Positions 15,389 through 25,934 are shown, numbered from the stretch's first letter. The stretch: 64,000 nucleotides of DNA from Neobacillus cucumis (GCF_023715505.1 NZ_JAMBOH010000005.1:1-64000), one strand, 5' to 3'. Program-made: numbers and translations. The notes: generated by a model not told the origin, from the letters alone.

Positions 15389-15877
15389 TTAAACCATTTT
15401 AATATTATGAAGCTCCCTATAGAGTTTCATATAAGAGCGGTACATCGCCACACGCCATGGAACAATCATGCTGAAGGCCAGCAGGAAGAACATGCCGCTT
15501 AGCTGTCCGATATCAATCGTACTACTTAATATTCCTTTTAATATTAAACGTACCACTAACAATCCAACTAATATAAAAATAAACGCCTTTGATCGTTTTA
15601 AATAAATATCATTATCTCGAATTTCAAATTTTGACGTTTTAATCAATAGAATCGAGAAAAGCATACCAACAATGATTGCCTCACCTATTTCCATTGGCGT
15701 TAATCGAAACTCCGGTACCACATACATTAATGCCCCAGTTGACATAAAAAAAGGCGGCAGGATAATCTTTTTCACATTAGTCGGTTTCTTTGCTGCTTTC
15801 ATGCGAACAAACAGAGCGAGAGAGCCCATAATAACAGCTCCGATGGAAGAAACAACAACGTAATTCATTGGATTCAT
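15389..15877 (-). CDS. ccdC: CcdC/YneJ-family membrane protein
   Basis: This 162-residue polytopic protein has four to five predicted helices and matches YneJ/CcdC, encoded beside CcdA in Bacillus. The family is associated with cytochrome c maturation by position only. It is on the same strand as ccdA, 170 bp downstream of it. The CheY-like gene (yneI) that separates them in B. subtilis is absent. Start ATG at 15877. Confidence 0.82.
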   Translation of the reverse strand: MNPMNYVVVSSIGAVIMGSLALFVRMKAAKKPTNVKKIILPPFFMSTGALMYVVPEFRLTPMEIGEAIIVGMLFSILLIKTSKFEIRDNDIYLKRSKAFIFILVGLLVVRLILKGILSSTIDIGQLSGMFFLLAFSMIVPWRVAMYRSYMKLYRELHNIKMV

Positions 15878-16047
15878 ACATCCCTTATCTAATTATTTAC
15901 TCAACCATTATATCTCAAATAATGTATTTTGAGAAAAAATAATCACCGTATTTAACATTAAAATATTTTAATGTTGAAGGCAAATTCATGCAATAGCTGG
16001 AAAGCTGGCCTGAACTTGAAAACTACCATATTCGTAGTAAAAAAGAT

Positions 16048-16755
16048 TTAAAAACCAGTAAACCCGCCAAACATTCCTTGAAAGATGGTAATAATTTTCG
16101 TCATCCAGTCAAAGAATAGTACAATCCCCATGACAATCATGATATAACCACCGATTTTCATAATCTTTCCGCTGTGTTTTTTGATCCACTTCATCCGGCC
16201 GACGAAGAACGATAGGATCAAAAATGGAATCGCAAATCCCAGGGAGTAAGCAAGCATATATAACACGCCAGAACCTGGATTTGAGGCAGCAAGAAGAATC
16301 ACGGATGAAAGAATTGGACCCGTACAAGGTGTCCATCCGGCGGCAAAGGCCATACCGATTAAAACTGAACCAATATACCCTGATGGACGATTTTTAAATT
16401 CAACACGCCGGTCTCTCATCATAAATTCCGGTTTAAATACACCGACAATCATTAATCCAAATAAGACAATAAAGATACCGCCTAACTGGCGAATCAGGTC
16501 TTTATAGGATAAGAAAAACTGGCCAATAAACGAGGTTCCAAAACCAATTGCGATAAAAATAATTGAAAAACCTAATAAGAAAAAAAGTGTATGCAGTAAG
16601 CTCCGCTTTTGCAGCATGGCATTTTCATCTCTTAATTCTCCAACAGACATTCCGGTTATGTATGAAAGAAAGGCAGGGTATAGCGGCAAACAACAAGGAG
16701 AAATAAAGCTCAGAAAGCCTGCCCCTAAAGCTAAAAATAGATTTACATCTGACAT
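16048..16755 (-). CDS. ccdA: Cytochrome c biogenesis protein CcdA
   Basis: This 235-residue membrane protein of the DsbD/CcdA family passes reducing equivalents from cytoplasmic thioredoxin across the membrane to extracytoplasmic thiols. It has about six helices. The catalytic cysteines are visible in [15 protein letters not shown] (first helix) and [12 protein letters not shown] (fourth helix), which together define the inverted-repeat redox centre. Start ATG at 16755 at the head of the ccdA-ccdC pair. Its products serve cytochrome c maturation and, in spore formers, cortex formation. Confidence 0.92.
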   Translation of the reverse strand: MSDVNLFLALGAGFLSFISPCCLPLYPAFLSYITGMSVGELRDENAMLQKRSLLHTLFFLLGFSIIFIAIGFGTSFIGQFFLSYKDLIRQLGGIFIVLFGLMIVGVFKPEFMMRDRRVEFKNRPSGYIGSVLIGMAFAAGWTPCTGPILSSVILLAASNPGSGVLYMLAYSLGFAIPFLILSFFVGRMKWIKKHSGKIMKIGGYIMIVMGIVLFFDWMTKIITIFQGMFGGFTGF

Positions 16756-17038
16756 GTATTTAACACTCCCACTATAGTCGATACTCCTTCATTCTAACAA
16801 AGATCATCAATAAATGATAATGGTTAACGTGAATATTTTGTGTCTCGATATTAACAAGTCAATAAATAGTAACTTTTACAAAATGGGATGAATAAATAAA
16901 TTGGATTTTTTCTTACAAATTTCTTTGAAGTAATTTACAATATAGGTTATACTAGTAAAACAATGCCCTTTTAATAGGCATAGACTCTTCTTTTTTATTT
17001 AAAAAATATTAGGAGTTACTCCGGAAAGGACTTCGGCC

Positions 17039-17215
17039 GTGCTGAAACAAGATCTCATAACTATGATAGAAACAAAGCGAGCTGAATTAATTCAAGTCGC
17101 AACAACAAACGGCTTGACATCCTCCGTTGCAATTCGCTATAGTCAGGAACTTGATAAATTATTAAACGAATATAATAAAATATATATTAAAAAAGTTCCA
17201 ACAACCGCTTTATAA
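17039..17215 (+). CDS. Spo0E-family aspartyl-phosphate phosphatase (YnzD-like)
   Basis: This short gene encodes 58 residues from a GTG at 17039, with GGAAAGG 9 bases upstream. The C-terminal part SQELDKLLNEY matches the Spo0E phosphatase signature (SQELDxLLxxY), and the protein forms the expected two-helix hairpin. Members dephosphorylate Spo0A~P and delay sporulation. Its position between ccdA and yneF matches ynzD of B. subtilis. A clean terminator follows. Confidence 0.85.
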   Translation: MLKQDLITMIETKRAELIQVATTNGLTSSVAIRYSQELDKLLNEYNKIYIKKVPTTAL

Positions 17216-17221
17216 TAAGAT

Positions 17222-17249
17222 AGCCTGGCAATTGATGCCAGGCTTTTTC
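17222..17249 (+). terminator. Terminator of the Spo0E-family gene
   Basis: AGCCTGGCA (17222-17230) pairs with TGCCAGGCT (17236-17244), followed by five T. Confidence 0.92.
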
Positions 17250-17254
17250 TATTA

Positions 17255-17552
17255 ATCCACAACATCCTCCACATGTTCAAGTACTCCATTTTGCAGCAGG
17301 AACCTTTTATGGTATAGTCCGTGAAAATAGCTTAGGACATTAATCAGTGCAAAAATATAAATAAGATCCAATTGCAATTGCTGCTCTTAATAGTAAACCA
17401 TCAATCTTTATATTTTTCATCCCTGCATTAAAGTGCTTTTGAATAATATCTCCAAACTCTTAACGTAGGCGCTTTTCATTGCGAAAAACTTGAATGATTG
17501 ACATGCCGGCATGTGATACACCCAGCCAAATACCAGCATGAGCACACTAAAA
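17255..17552 (-). pseudogene. Decayed membrane-protein gene
   Basis: On the minus strand several short open segments in different frames read like a former membrane protein (for example GVSHAGMSIIQVF and LLLRAAIAIGS), interrupted by stops and frameshifts. I do not recognise the family. It is joined directly to a partial copy of yneF, so a rearrangement occurred here. Confidence 0.4.
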
Positions 17553-17607
17553 TTGCTGCCATCATTTTGTTGATCTTTTTTTGCGAAGGTTTCTTACCCA
17601 TTTGTAG
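17553..17607 (-). pseudogene. Partial second copy of the yneF 3' region
   Basis: The sequence closely repeats the 3' part of the intact yneF at 18434-18646 (translation [14 protein letters not shown] against [14 protein letters not shown]). Homology ends abruptly on both sides. It is about 0.9 kb from the intact gene and in the same orientation. Confidence 0.75.
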
Positions 17608-17712
17608 AAAGTTGGTTTTAACAAAGATTACAAAATCTTTATAAGAATAAATTAGGTTATTGCCAAAATATATGCTACAATGGTCCTACCATTTGATTTA
17701 CTTTTTACATGT

Positions 17713-17745
17713 GCCCTACTCATTCGTGAGTAGGGCTCCTTGTTT
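17713..17745 (+). terminator. Isolated terminator-like hairpin
   Basis: CCCTACTCA (17714-17722) and TGAGTAGGG (17727-17735) enclose a TTCG tetraloop, with a partly T-rich tail. No intact gene precedes it on the plus strand, so it may be left over from lost sequence. Confidence 0.65.
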
Positions 17746-17780
17746 ATTTAGAGTTATTTAAAAAGATAGGGAAAATAAAA

Positions 17781-17804
17781 AACAGACTCTATAAAGAGCC
17801 TGTT
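17781..17804 (-). terminator. Terminator of the cold-shock gene
   Basis: A 10-bp stem (AACAGGCTCT with AGAGTCTGTT, one G-T pair) is followed by a T-tract on the minus strand. Confidence 0.85.
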
Positions 17805-17819
17805 TTAATTTGTTTATTA

Positions 17820-18020
17820 TTAAGCTTTACGAACGTTAGCTGCTTGAGCTCCACGTTGGCCTTGCTCAACGTCAAAAGTTACTGCTTGACCTTCGTCTAA
17901 AGATTTGAAACCTTCGCCTTGGATAGCTGAGAAATGAACGAATACATCTTCTCCACCTTCACGCTCGATAAATCCGAAACCTTTTTCTGCATTAAACCAT
18001 TTTACTTTACCGTTTTCCAT
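17820..18020 (-). CDS. Cold-shock protein (CspA/CspB family)
   Basis: This 66-residue single cold-shock domain starts at ATG 18020 with GGAGGA upstream. RNP1 KGFGFIE and RNP2 VFVHFSAI are intact. It acts as an RNA chaperone that melts mRNA structure at low temperature or in stationary phase. The upstream region to about 18120 could form a structured leader, as is usual for csp genes, and contains a short palindrome (TGTGTGCAAAGCACACA) near the ribosome binding site. Which of the several Bacillus Csp paralogs it is cannot be decided. Confidence 0.95.
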   Translation of the reverse strand: MENGKVKWFNAEKGFGFIEREGGEDVFVHFSAIQGEGFKSLDEGQAVTFDVEQGQRGAQAANVRKA

Positions 18021-18250
18021 TTTGTTTCCTCCTGCTGTGTGCTTTGCACACAATGTATTACTATCCTTGCACTCAGTGATCATCAAGACGAAAAGTTAAT
18101 CTTATACTATCCTTTACACCGAACAAAAATAATTCTTTTTTATAATAACACTATTTATAAAAATTTGCAAGGGAATTCCAAATTGGATTTTTTAAATTTT
18201 TTTTCACTCATTAACCTTGATATGGATGGATTTATCAACATTTTAATAAA

Positions 18251-18293
18251 AAAACCACCTTTCCGGTTATTTTCATCGGAACAAGTGGTTTTT
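18251..18293. terminator. Hairpin between the csp gene and yneF
   Basis: AAACCAC and GTGGTTT arms with inner CCGG/TCGG pairing and A and T tracts on both sides. It could terminate minus-strand transcription from yneF or act in both directions. Confidence 0.7.
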
Positions 18294-18433
18294 GCGTTTA
18301 AATTATGAAGGATTACGTAATTATTAATAAAGGATGTAAGCCTACTTTAGTTGGACTCCCCTTCTTAATAATTACTAACAACCAAGTGATTAAACCTTAT
18401 GAAACAAGGTTATCACATGAATGCTTGTCCGTT

Positions 18434-18646
18434 TTATTTAGACTGCTGTTTATTCATAGCAGCCATCATTTGGTTGATCTTCTTTTGTGAAGGTTTCATA
18501 CCCATTTGCATCATCATCATTTTTAACATTTGCTCATTTATTGGCGGATTTTTCTTTAAGTAGCTCATCATATATTTACGAGCAATGAAAAATCCTAGTG
18601 CTACACCAGCGGCTAATGCTAGTATACCAACTAGTACATATAACAT
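18434..18646 (-). CDS. yneF: UPF0154 membrane protein YneF
   Basis: This 70-residue protein has one N-terminal transmembrane segment and a methionine-rich, basic tail ([20 protein letters not shown]), as in YneF. The start at 18646 is set by AAGGAGG 8 bases upstream. Function is unknown. A broken duplicate of its 3' end lies about 0.9 kb downstream. Confidence 0.88.
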   Translation of the reverse strand: MLYVLVGILALAAGVALGFFIARKYMMSYLKKNPPINEQMLKMMMMQMGMKPSQKKINQMMAAMNKQQSK

Positions 18647-18719
18647 TAAACTTCCTCCTTCATGTTGTCTACCATACAGTGTACTAAATAAAACGAAATA
18701 AAACAATATCTCATTTCAA

Positions 18720-19160
18720 TTAGACATATTTTCTTTCTTTAATTGGCTTTAGCCATCCGACCCGTTCATGTTCAAGATCAATTGCTAAGAAGGAGGATTC
18801 ACATTTTCTGAGCACTTCAAAAAAGGCCGTTTCTGCTTCATAGCTACCTTCTGCTTCTACTGTTATTAACTCTTGAAAAACTTCTAACCTTGCCGTGCTT
18901 AGTTTTCCGCTTAAAGTAATCGTATATGCACCATGATCTGCTCTAAATCCCTTCATTTTCCCTAACTGTTTTTGAAGCAGATTATGAATTTTTAAAACCT
19001 CTACACGTTTCGTAATATATGAAATTTGTTTTTGAGTAATAAATTTAAGTTCGCCGTCTGCCGTATGATGTTCATGAAAAAGCTGAAAAAATATACGCTC
19101 TCTTCCGAAGTAATGGGCGGCAAATTCATCTTCTACTAAATATAGCTGATATTTTCTCAC
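18720..19160 (-). CDS. sirA: Sporulation inhibitor of replication SirA
   Basis: This 146-residue protein is homologous to B. subtilis SirA (YneE), which binds DnaA domain I and blocks re-initiation of replication during sporulation. It shares the EEFAxHYFGRE start, the GSYEAETAFFEVL block and the GWLKPIKERKYV end. The start is taken as the second of two adjacent GTG codons (19160), which has AAGGGGAG at proper distance. It lies 73 bp upstream of yneF on the same strand. Confidence 0.85.
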   Translation of the reverse strand: MRKYQLYLVEDEFAAHYFGRERIFFQLFHEHHTADGELKFITQKQISYITKRVEVLKIHNLLQKQLGKMKGFRADHGAYTITLSGKLSTARLEVFQELITVEAEGSYEAETAFFEVLRKCESSFLAIDLEHERVGWLKPIKERKYV

Positions 19161-19504
19161 CACTGTTCTCCCCTTCGTTGAAATCCTTTTTTCTATTATA
19201 AAAAAGCATGGACAAAACGTTTGTCTTACGGCGGCAAAAACTTTCACTACTTTTGTCGATAATATGTTTACTAATCAATTTCGCTATAATTTATGAACTT
19301 TCCTTTAATTAATTTCAATTGTTCATAAATTGTAACAACATAGGAGCCCATTCTAACTATCATGATGGGTATTGTTTACTTCTGTTTGTGTATGGCTCAA
19401 AAAACTAACTAATGGCCCATAATCGTGATTGTTTGGCTTGTTTTCCGCATTTATGGCTTATTTTGAAAGCATATTGGAATATTTACTATATTTTAACAAA
19501 AAAA
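19161..19504. other. Intergenic region upstream of sirA
   Basis: No gene is seen in this stretch. The part from about 19350 to 19465 contains several short inverted motifs built on AGCCCAT/ATGGGCT-like arms (for example GAGCCCAT and ATGGCTC). They weakly resemble the hairpin-unit arrays found elsewhere in the window. Promoters for sirA are expected here but I cannot point to one. Confidence 0.5.
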
Positions 19505-19535
19505 CATAAAAAAAGAGAACGGATAAGCCGTTCTC
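19505..19535 (-). terminator. Terminator of tkt
   Basis: AGAGAACGG (19513-19521) pairs with CCGTTCTCT (19527-19535). The minus-strand tail is T-rich. Confidence 0.9.
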
Positions 19536-19551
19536 TCTAAATTAATAACAA

Positions 19552-21558
19552 TTATTGTTGAATTAGGGCCTTAACACGAGCGACTACATTATCCACACTA
19601 AAGCCGTATTCTTCCATAACTTTTTCACCAGGTGCCGATGCTCCGAATTGGTCGATTGCCAATACATCTCCTTCGTCACCAGTATATTTATGCCAACCGA
19701 ATGAAGCTCCCATTTCAATTCCAAGGCGTTTTTTCACGTTTCTCGGTAAAACAGAATTTTTATACTCTTGTGATTGTTGGTCAAAACGATCCCATGAAGG
19801 CATGCTGACAACAGAAACATGAACGCCTTCCCCTGCAAGGACTTTTTGTGCTTCCACTGCAAGACTTACTTCTGAGCCCGTTGCAAGAATTAAAGCATCT
19901 GGAGTTTCTTTTTCAGAAGGAGAAACAACATAAGCACCCTTTGAAACGCCCTCATATGCATTCACATCTGTTCCTTTTAATGTAGGTAAATCTTGACGAG
20001 TCAAGATAAGTGCAGTTGGTTTATTGGTTGATTCAACTGCAAGCTTCCAAGCTGCTGCTGTTTCATTGCCGTCTGCTGGACGAATAATGGATAGACCAGG
20101 CATTGCGCGTAATGCTGCAAGCTGTTCGACAGGCTCGTGTGTTGGGCCATCTTCCCCAACAGCGATACTATCATGTGTAAATACATAAGTAACAGGTAAT
20201 CCCATGATTGCGGCTAAACGGATTGCTGGACGAAGGTAATCAGAGAACACGAAGAATGTTCCTCCAAATATTTTTACTCCGCCGTGAAGGGCGATACCAT
20301 TCATTGCAGCACCCATTGCAAATTCACGAACGCCGAACCAGAAATTACGGCCTTCATAGGCGCCTGGCATATAGTCAGTTGTACCTTTAATCATTGTTTT
20401 ATTGGAACCTGCAAGGTCTGCTGAACCGCCAATGAAGATTGGTAAGTTTTTAGCGATGCCATTTAGGACTTCACCAGATGAGGCACGGCTTGCTAAACTC
20501 TTGCCTTCTTGGTAAACAGGGATATCCTTGTCCCAGCCTTCAGGAAGTTCATTATTTAATGCTTGTTCAAGCTGAGCAGCTAATTCAGGATACTCATTCT
20601 TATATTGTGCGAACATTTCGTTCCATTCTTTTTCCTTTTTCTCTCCGTTTTCAACAATGAGTTTTTGGAAGTTGTCATAGACTTCTTGTGGAACGTGGAA
20701 ATCTTCTTCGAATGTCCATTTATATGCTTCTTTTGTAAGTTTTAACTCGTTTGCACCTAGCGGAGCGCCGTGAACACCAGAAGTACCGGCACGGTTTGGT
20801 GAACCATATCCAATGATCGTTCTAACTTCAATCATAGTTGGACGGTCTAAGTCATTTCTTGCTTCTTCAAGTGCTTTTGCGATTTCCTCAAGGTTATTGC
20901 CGTCCTCCACACGAAGGTATTGCCAGCCGTAAGCTTCGAAACGCCCTTTTACACTTTCAGAGAAAGATTTGTCTAGGTCTCCATCAAGTGAAATATCATT
21001 GGAATCATAAAGAACAACTAAACGTCCTAATTTTAAATGTCCTGCAAGTGATGCAGCTTCTGCAGAAACACCTTCCATGAGGTCACCATCACCACAAACA
21101 CTATATGTAAAATGGTTCACAATCTCGTATTTATCTTTGTTATACACACTAGCAACATGACGTTCTGCCATTGCCATCCCAACAGCCATTGCAATGCCTT
21201 GTCCAAGCGGACCAGTTGTCGCTTCTACACCTTCTGTGTGGCGATACTCAGGGTGTCCAGGTGTCTTACTACCCCACTGACGGAATTGTTTAATGTCCTC
21301 CATGCTTAAATTATAGCCGGATAAGTGGAGCATGCTATATAACAATGCAGAACCATGGCCTGCAGATAAGACGAAACGATCACGGTTGAACCAATGAGGA
21401 TTATTAGGGTTTTGGTTCATGAATCTTGTCCATAATGTATAAGTCATTGGGGCAGCACCCATTGGCATACCTGGATGCCCAGAATTTGCTTTCTCAATAG
21501 CATCAATAGAAAGCGTACGAATCGATGTTACGGATAAATCATCAATAGTATTAAACAT
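19552..21558 (-). CDS. tkt: Transketolase
   Basis: This 668-residue enzyme is a thiamine-diphosphate transketolase that moves two-carbon units between sugar phosphates in the pentose phosphate pathway. The N-terminal domain shows [30 protein letters not shown] and the ThDP motif GDGDLMEG. The pyrimidine domain has [16 protein letters not shown] and [19 protein letters not shown], and a standard C-terminal domain follows. Length and motifs are typical. Single gene between ynzC and sirA, as in B. subtilis, with its own terminator. Confidence 0.97.
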   Translation of the reverse strand: MFNTIDDLSVTSIRTLSIDAIEKANSGHPGMPMGAAPMTYTLWTRFMNQNPNNPHWFNRDRFVLSAGHGSALLYSMLHLSGYNLSMEDIKQFRQWGSKTPGHPEYRHTEGVEATTGPLGQGIAMAVGMAMAERHVASVYNKDKYEIVNHFTYSVCGDGDLMEGVSAEAASLAGHLKLGRLVVLYDSNDISLDGDLDKSFSESVKGRFEAYGWQYLRVEDGNNLEEIAKALEEARNDLDRPTMIEVRTIIGYGSPNRAGTSGVHGAPLGANELKLTKEAYKWTFEEDFHVPQEVYDNFQKLIVENGEKKEKEWNEMFAQYKNEYPELAAQLEQALNNELPEGWDKDIPVYQEGKSLASRASSGEVLNGIAKNLPIFIGGSADLAGSNKTMIKGTTDYMPGAYEGRNFWFGVREFAMGAAMNGIALHGGVKIFGGTFFVFSDYLRPAIRLAAIMGLPVTYVFTHDSIAVGEDGPTHEPVEQLAALRAMPGLSIIRPADGNETAAAWKLAVESTNKPTALILTRQDLPTLKGTDVNAYEGVSKGAYVVSPSEKETPDALILATGSEVSLAVEAQKVLAGEGVHVSVVSMPSWDRFDQQSQEYKNSVLPRNVKKRLGIEMGASFGWHKYTGDEGDVLAIDQFGASAPGEKVMEEYGFSVDNVVARVKALIQQ

Positions 21559-21718
21559 GAATTACATCCTTTCTTGATCACGGATAATAAATACATCCTT
21601 TATATTATCTTGCATTGTCTATTAATTCAACTAATAAACAAAAATTAGATTGAAAATTTCACTTTATTTTTATTTTGACTCAAACAAGAATAATAATGTA
21701 TGTAATAGTAAATGAAAA

Positions 21719-21742
21719 TACCCCGCCTTTATTAGGCGAGGT
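21719..21742 (-). terminator. Terminator of ynzC
   Basis: ACCCCGCCT and AGGCGAGGT arms form a 9-bp stem with a T-containing tail on the minus strand. Confidence 0.75.
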
Positions 21743-21777
21743 GAGAAAATACAGAAGGTCCTAACCTTAATATATAG

Positions 21778-22008
21778 TTAATGAAGAGGGCGATTCTTTC
21801 TAGCTTTTATTTTTTCAGGTGTGACATCATTACCCTCTGGATCAATAAACTTTGTATTCGTTAATGTATCGAGCATATTTGCTCGGAAAGTAGCCAAGTA
21901 TTCACTTCTTAATTTGGATTGCTCTTTTGCTTCTAACTCTGTTAATCCTGACGATTTTGCCTTTCTAGCCAGTTCATTAATGCGAGCCATTTTTTCTTTT
22001 GAAAGCAT
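21778..22008 (-). CDS. ynzC: DUF896 protein YnzC
   Basis: This 76-residue helical, charged protein is a UPF0291/DUF896 member (KMARINELARKAKSSGLTE, then LDTLTNTKFIDPEGNDVTP). The start at 22008 follows AAAGGA by 9 bases. In B. subtilis ynzC (or the yneA operon it belongs to) is tied to the SOS response. Here too it lies downstream of yneB and yneA on the same strand. Confidence 0.88.
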   Translation of the reverse strand: MLSKEKMARINELARKAKSSGLTELEAKEQSKLRSEYLATFRANMLDTLTNTKFIDPEGNDVTPEKIKARKNRPLH

Positions 22009-22082
22009 ACCCATCCATCCTTTCTCATCAAATGAAGACACTTGATTTTACTAAAAAAAAGCCTTCATGACAAGATAAAGAG

Positions 22083-22733
<651 letters not shown>

Positions 22734-22742
22734 TTATCCTTT

Positions 22743-23063
22743 CTATTGCTTCGGCGCACTCGCAAGTTCTGTTGTGTTGTCGGAATCCTCTTTGCTTACA
22801 GGGATTACAATTTCTTCACCAGGATAGATTTGATCATTGATATTTTCATTATGCTTTTTTACCCAGCTCACGAACTCTTTGTTTGATAGCGAATGCTTAC
22901 CTTCAAATTGATCAGAAATCTTCCAAAGTGTATCCCCTTCAGAAATGGTTACTTTTAAATATTGATCATCAGAATGATGTTTAAATGATAATACGAAAGC
23001 TAATGTGCAGCTTAAAATAATAAGAGTAATAGCATACGAGTATTGTTTCCATAACTTTTTCAT
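22743..23063 (-). CDS. yneA: SOS cell-division inhibitor YneA
   Basis: This 106-residue protein has one N-terminal transmembrane segment (about residues 9-27) and an extracellular LysM domain (VTISEGDTLWKIS to YPGEEIVIPV). This is the layout of YneA, which halts septation during DNA damage. The start at 23063 is chosen for GAGGTG 7 bases upstream. LexA boxes lie in the divergent gap toward lexA. Confidence 0.92.
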   Translation of the reverse strand: MKKLWKQYSYAITLIILSCTLAFVLSFKHHSDDQYLKVTISEGDTLWKISDQFEGKHSLSNKEFVSWVKKHNENINDQIYPGEEIVIPVSKEDSDNTTELASAPKQ

Positions 23064-23080
23064 GTTTCGCACCTCTTATA

Positions 23081-23094
23081 AGAATATATGTTCC
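23081..23094. promoter_or_regulatory. Weak LexA-like site near yneA
   Basis: The sequence AGAATATATGTTCC keeps seven of ten positions of the CGAAC-N4-GTTCG consensus. It lies close to the yneA start and may be a third, weak operator. Confidence 0.4.
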
Positions 23095-23119
23095 CTTTCG
23101 ATTTATTTTCATTATAATT

Positions 23120-23133
23120 CGAACGTTTGTTTG
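23120..23133. promoter_or_regulatory. LexA box 1 (SOS box)
   Basis: CGAAC-GTTT-GTTTG matches the Bacillus SOS consensus with one mismatch. It is in the yneA-lexA divergent promoter region. Confidence 0.9.
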
Positions 23134-23149
23134 TTGTCAACCATTTTCT

Positions 23150-23163
23150 CGAACTTATGTTTG
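23150..23163. promoter_or_regulatory. LexA box 2 (SOS box)
   Basis: CGAAC-TTAT-GTTTG, one mismatch from consensus, 30 bp from the first box and 62 bp upstream of the lexA start codon. Confidence 0.9.
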
Positions 23164-23224
23164 TATAGTATGGTGCGACATGCTATAATAAAGACAACAT
23201 TAACCAGGCGAGGTGCATTTTATC

Positions 23225-23848
23225 ATGGTAAAGATATCAAAGCGGCAGCAGGATATCCTCGAATTTATAAAACATGAAGTTAGAAGTAAGGGATATCCTC
23301 CTTCCGTCAGGGAAATTGGTGAAGCGGTTGGACTTGCATCAAGTTCTACTGTTCACGGTCACCTAGCACGATTAGAGAGTAAAGGTCTAATTAGGAGAGA
23401 CCCTACCAAACCAAGAGCTATTGAAATACTAGATGCGGATGAAGCTGCACAGATTCCTAGAAATAAAGTTGTAAACGTTCCAGTGGTTGGGAAAGTAACG
23501 GCTGGATTGCCAATCACAGCAATTGAGAACGTTGAAGAGTATTTCCCACTTCCTGAAAGCTTGGCTCCTTCAGACGAGCAGGTATTTATGCTAGAAATCA
23601 TGGGTGAAAGTATGATAGAGGCGGGAATACTTGACGGAGACTACGTGATTGTGAAGCAGCAGCAGACTGCGAATAATGGGGATATTGTTGTTGCCATGAC
23701 GGAGGATGATGAAGCAACTTGTAAGAGATTCTTTAAGGAGAAAGACTACATCCGCCTGCAGCCGGAAAACTCTGCCATGGATCCTATCATTTTACGAAAT
23801 GTATCGATTTTAGGGAAAGTTATTGGAGTTTATCGCCATATTCATTAA
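23225..23848 (+). CDS. lexA: SOS repressor LexA
   Basis: This 207-residue repressor has the N-terminal winged helix ([20 protein letters not shown]), the Ala93-Gly94 self-cleavage site in VTAGLP, catalytic Ser129 in MGESM and catalytic Lys167 in ATCKRF. The start is ATG 23225; the GTG at 23213 in the same frame is part of the ribosome binding site region (GGCGAGGTG). It is transcribed away from yneA, and LexA boxes lie between them. It represses DNA-damage genes until RecA-stimulated autocleavage. Confidence 0.97.
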   Translation: MVKISKRQQDILEFIKHEVRSKGYPPSVREIGEAVGLASSSTVHGHLARLESKGLIRRDPTKPRAIEILDADEAAQIPRNKVVNVPVVGKVTAGLPITAIENVEEYFPLPESLAPSDEQVFMLEIMGESMIEAGILDGDYVIVKQQQTANNGDIVVAMTEDDEATCKRFFKEKDYIRLQPENSAMDPIILRNVSILGKVIGVYRHIH

Positions 23849-23850
23849 TC

Positions 23851-23877
23851 GAGAGAGCTGATCCAGCTCTCTTTTTT
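23851..23877 (+). terminator. Terminator of lexA
   Basis: GAGAGCTG (23853-23860) pairs with CAGCTCTC (23864-23871), followed by six T. Confidence 0.93.
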
Positions 23878-23896
23878 GTGGCCAATTTTACCCGCA

Positions 23897-24015
23897 TCCG
23901 TACTTGTGTGATGAAAGACACTTCCTTCTTACTCAATAGCCTTTTGTCCCTCATCCTCCCGATGAAGGATACTTTCCTTCTTGCCTAACCGCATTTTGTC
24001 CTCATCACCCAGGAA
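23897..24015. repeat. Hairpin-unit repeat array, about two 51-bp units
   Basis: Two diverged units start at GATGAAAGACACTTCCTTCTT and GATGAAGGATACTTTCCTTCTT-like sequence, about 51 bp apart. Each contains TTTTGTCC(C)TCATC. The arms TGTCCCTCATC and GATGAAGGATA are inverted repeats with a 5-base loop. It lies between the convergent lexA and glnA genes. The architecture resembles the larger array at 38.05-38.37 kb. Confidence 0.65.
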
Positions 24016-24048
24016 CTTGCTCAACCATGAATTGTTCTTCTTAAACAC

Positions 24049-24081
24049 CAAAAAGCCTTGACGCATAGAGCGCCAAGGCTT
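24049..24081 (-). terminator. Terminator of glnA
   Basis: AAGCCTTG and CAAGGCTT form an 8-bp stem with a T-run on the minus strand, just past the glnA stop. Confidence 0.88.
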
Positions 24082-24091
24082 CTTCAATCTC

Positions 24092-25426
24092 TTAATAAGT
24101 GCTCATGTACTGATCGCGTTCCCATTGGTGAACGACAGTTCTAAACATATCCCACTCGATTTCTTTCGCTTCAACAAAGTGTTCGAAGATGTGCTCGCCT
24201 AAACCAGCAACAATTACTTCATCTTGGCTTAATTGATCTAATGCTTGTGCAAGAGTTGCCGGAAGATCAATGATACCTTCTTCGATTCTTTCTTCTTTGC
24301 TCATAACATAGATGTTACGATCTACTGGAGCTGGAGGAGTTAATTTATTTTTAATACCGTCTAAACCAGCTTTTAATAGAACAGCCATTGCAAGATATGG
24401 ATTTGCTGCTGGGTCCACACTTCGCACTTCTACACGTGTGCTTAACCCGCGAGAAGCAGGAATACGAATTAGTGGTGAACGGTTTCTAGCAGACCAAGCT
24501 ACATAACAAGGTGCTTCATAGCCAGGTACTAAACGCTTATAAGAGTTTACAGTTGGGTTCGTTACCGCTGTAAAGGCAGGAGCATGCTTTAGGATACCAG
24601 CAATGAATTGACGAGCTGTATCACTCATTTCTAGATTACCAGTTGGCTCGAAGAATGCATTTTCGCCATTTTTGAATAATGAAAGGTTCATGTGCATACC
24701 AGATCCATTTACACCGAATAATGGTTTTGGCATGAACGTTGCGTGTAATCCGTGTTTACGAGCAATTGTTTTTACAACAAGCTTGAAAGTTTGGATTTGG
24801 TCGCATGCTGTTAATGCATCGGCATATTTAAAATCGATTTCGTGTTGTCCTGGAGCAACTTCGTGGTGAGAAGCTTCGATTTCAAAGCCCATTTCTTCTA
24901 GCTCAAGAACGATATCACGACGGCAGTTTTCACCTAAGTCTGTTGGTGCTAAGTCAAAATAACCGCCTTGGTCGTTAAGTTCTAAAGATGGTTCACCTTT
25001 TTGGTCTAATTTAAATAAGAAGAATTCTGGCTCAGGTCCAAGGTTGAAGTTAGTGAATCCTAGTTCTTCCATTTCCTTTAACACTCTTCTTAAGTTATTA
25101 CGTGGGTCACCTTCAAAAGGTTTTCCTTCTGGAGTATAGATATCACAGATCAAACGAGCTACTTTTCCTTTTTCAGCAGTCCAAGGGAAAATTACCCATG
25201 TGTTAAGGTCTGGGTATAGTAGCATATCAGATTCTTCGATACGCACAAATCCTTCAATGGAAGAACCATCGAACATCATTTTGTTATCTAATGCTTTTTC
25301 CAACTGGCTAATAGGAATCTCAACATTTTTAATTGTTCCAAGAATGTCAGTGAATTGAAGACGAATAAATTTTACGTTTTCCTCTTTCGCCATCCGTTGG
25401 ATGTCTTCTCTTGAATACTTTGCCAT
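24092..25426 (-). CDS. glnA: Glutamine synthetase, type I-alpha
   Basis: This 444-residue enzyme condenses glutamate and ammonium to glutamine at the expense of ATP. It shows [18 protein letters not shown], the metal-site [28 protein letters not shown] and the substrate-site RIPASR motif. It lacks the adenylylation-loop insert of I-beta forms, as expected for Bacillus. It is 35 bp downstream of glnR in the glnRA operon and is regulated by GlnR and TnrA. Confidence 0.97.
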   Translation of the reverse strand: MAKYSREDIQRMAKEENVKFIRLQFTDILGTIKNVEIPISQLEKALDNKMMFDGSSIEGFVRIEESDMLLYPDLNTWVIFPWTAEKGKVARLICDIYTPEGKPFEGDPRNNLRRVLKEMEELGFTNFNLGPEPEFFLFKLDQKGEPSLELNDQGGYFDLAPTDLGENCRRDIVLELEEMGFEIEASHHEVAPGQHEIDFKYADALTACDQIQTFKLVVKTIARKHGLHATFMPKPLFGVNGSGMHMNLSLFKNGENAFFEPTGNLEMSDTARQFIAGILKHAPAFTAVTNPTVNSYKRLVPGYEAPCYVAWSARNRSPLIRIPASRGLSTRVEVRSVDPAANPYLAMAVLLKAGLDGIKNKLTPPAPVDRNIYVMSKEERIEEGIIDLPATLAQALDQLSQDEVIVAGLGEHIFEHFVEAKEIEWDMFRTVVHQWERDQYMSTY

Positions 25427-25461
25427 TTTAATTCCCCCTATTATAAAAAGAATGATTACCT

Positions 25462-25872
25462 TTAATGGAAAAATCGAGACATATCGCCTTGGCGTAATGT
25501 AAATCGATTGTTTCTGCCTGAATGCATTAATTCATTGCGGAGAAGCTTTCTTAGTTGTTCATCTGTTAGATCCTGTTTTGTTTTTTCAGTTTGTTTCTCT
25601 ATTATATTAGCTGATTCCTGTTGCTCCTTGACCATGAACAATTGCTTGATTCCAGCCATGTTCACACCTTGGTCAATTAAGTCTTTGATTTCTAATAGTC
25701 TATCAATATTATTTAGGCTGAATAGACGTCTGTTTCCCTCGGTTCTTGCTGGAGAAATCAATTGGTGTTCTTCATAATAGCGGATTTGCCTTGCGGTTAA
25801 CTCGGTTAACTGCATGACGGTCCCGATAGGAAACAATGGCATGGAACGACGAATTTCTTTTCCACTCACCAA
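25462..25872 (-). CDS. glnR: MerR-family nitrogen repressor GlnR
   Basis: This 136-residue MerR-type regulator has an N-terminal winged helix ([28 protein letters not shown]) and a C-terminal tail ([17 protein letters not shown]) that senses feedback-inhibited glutamine synthetase. It represses glnRA when nitrogen is plentiful. Start ATG 25872; two GlnR/TnrA sites lie upstream. Confidence 0.96.
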   Translation of the reverse strand: MVSGKEIRRSMPLFPIGTVMQLTELTARQIRYYEEHQLISPARTEGNRRLFSLNNIDRLLEIKDLIDQGVNMAGIKQLFMVKEQQESANIIEKQTEKTKQDLTDEQLRKLLRNELMHSGRNNRFTLRQGDMSRFFH

Positions 25873-25917
25873 ATTTCTCCTCCCCTTAATAGTAAATCAT
25901 ATTGCTATTATATTTCG

Positions 25918-25934
25918 TGTAAGAAAAGATGTCA
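25918..25934. promoter_or_regulatory. GlnR/TnrA box, proximal
   Basis: The sequence fits TGTNA-N7-TNACA with one mismatch in the right half (TGTAA, seven bases, TGTCA). It lies about 45 bp upstream of glnR. Confidence 0.75.

Noticed and set aside
18305..18490. 61-codon plus-strand frame overlapping the yneF end
   Set aside because: It overlaps the 3' end of yneF, has no ribosome binding site, and ends in antisense text; the beginning may be a relic but cannot be supported.
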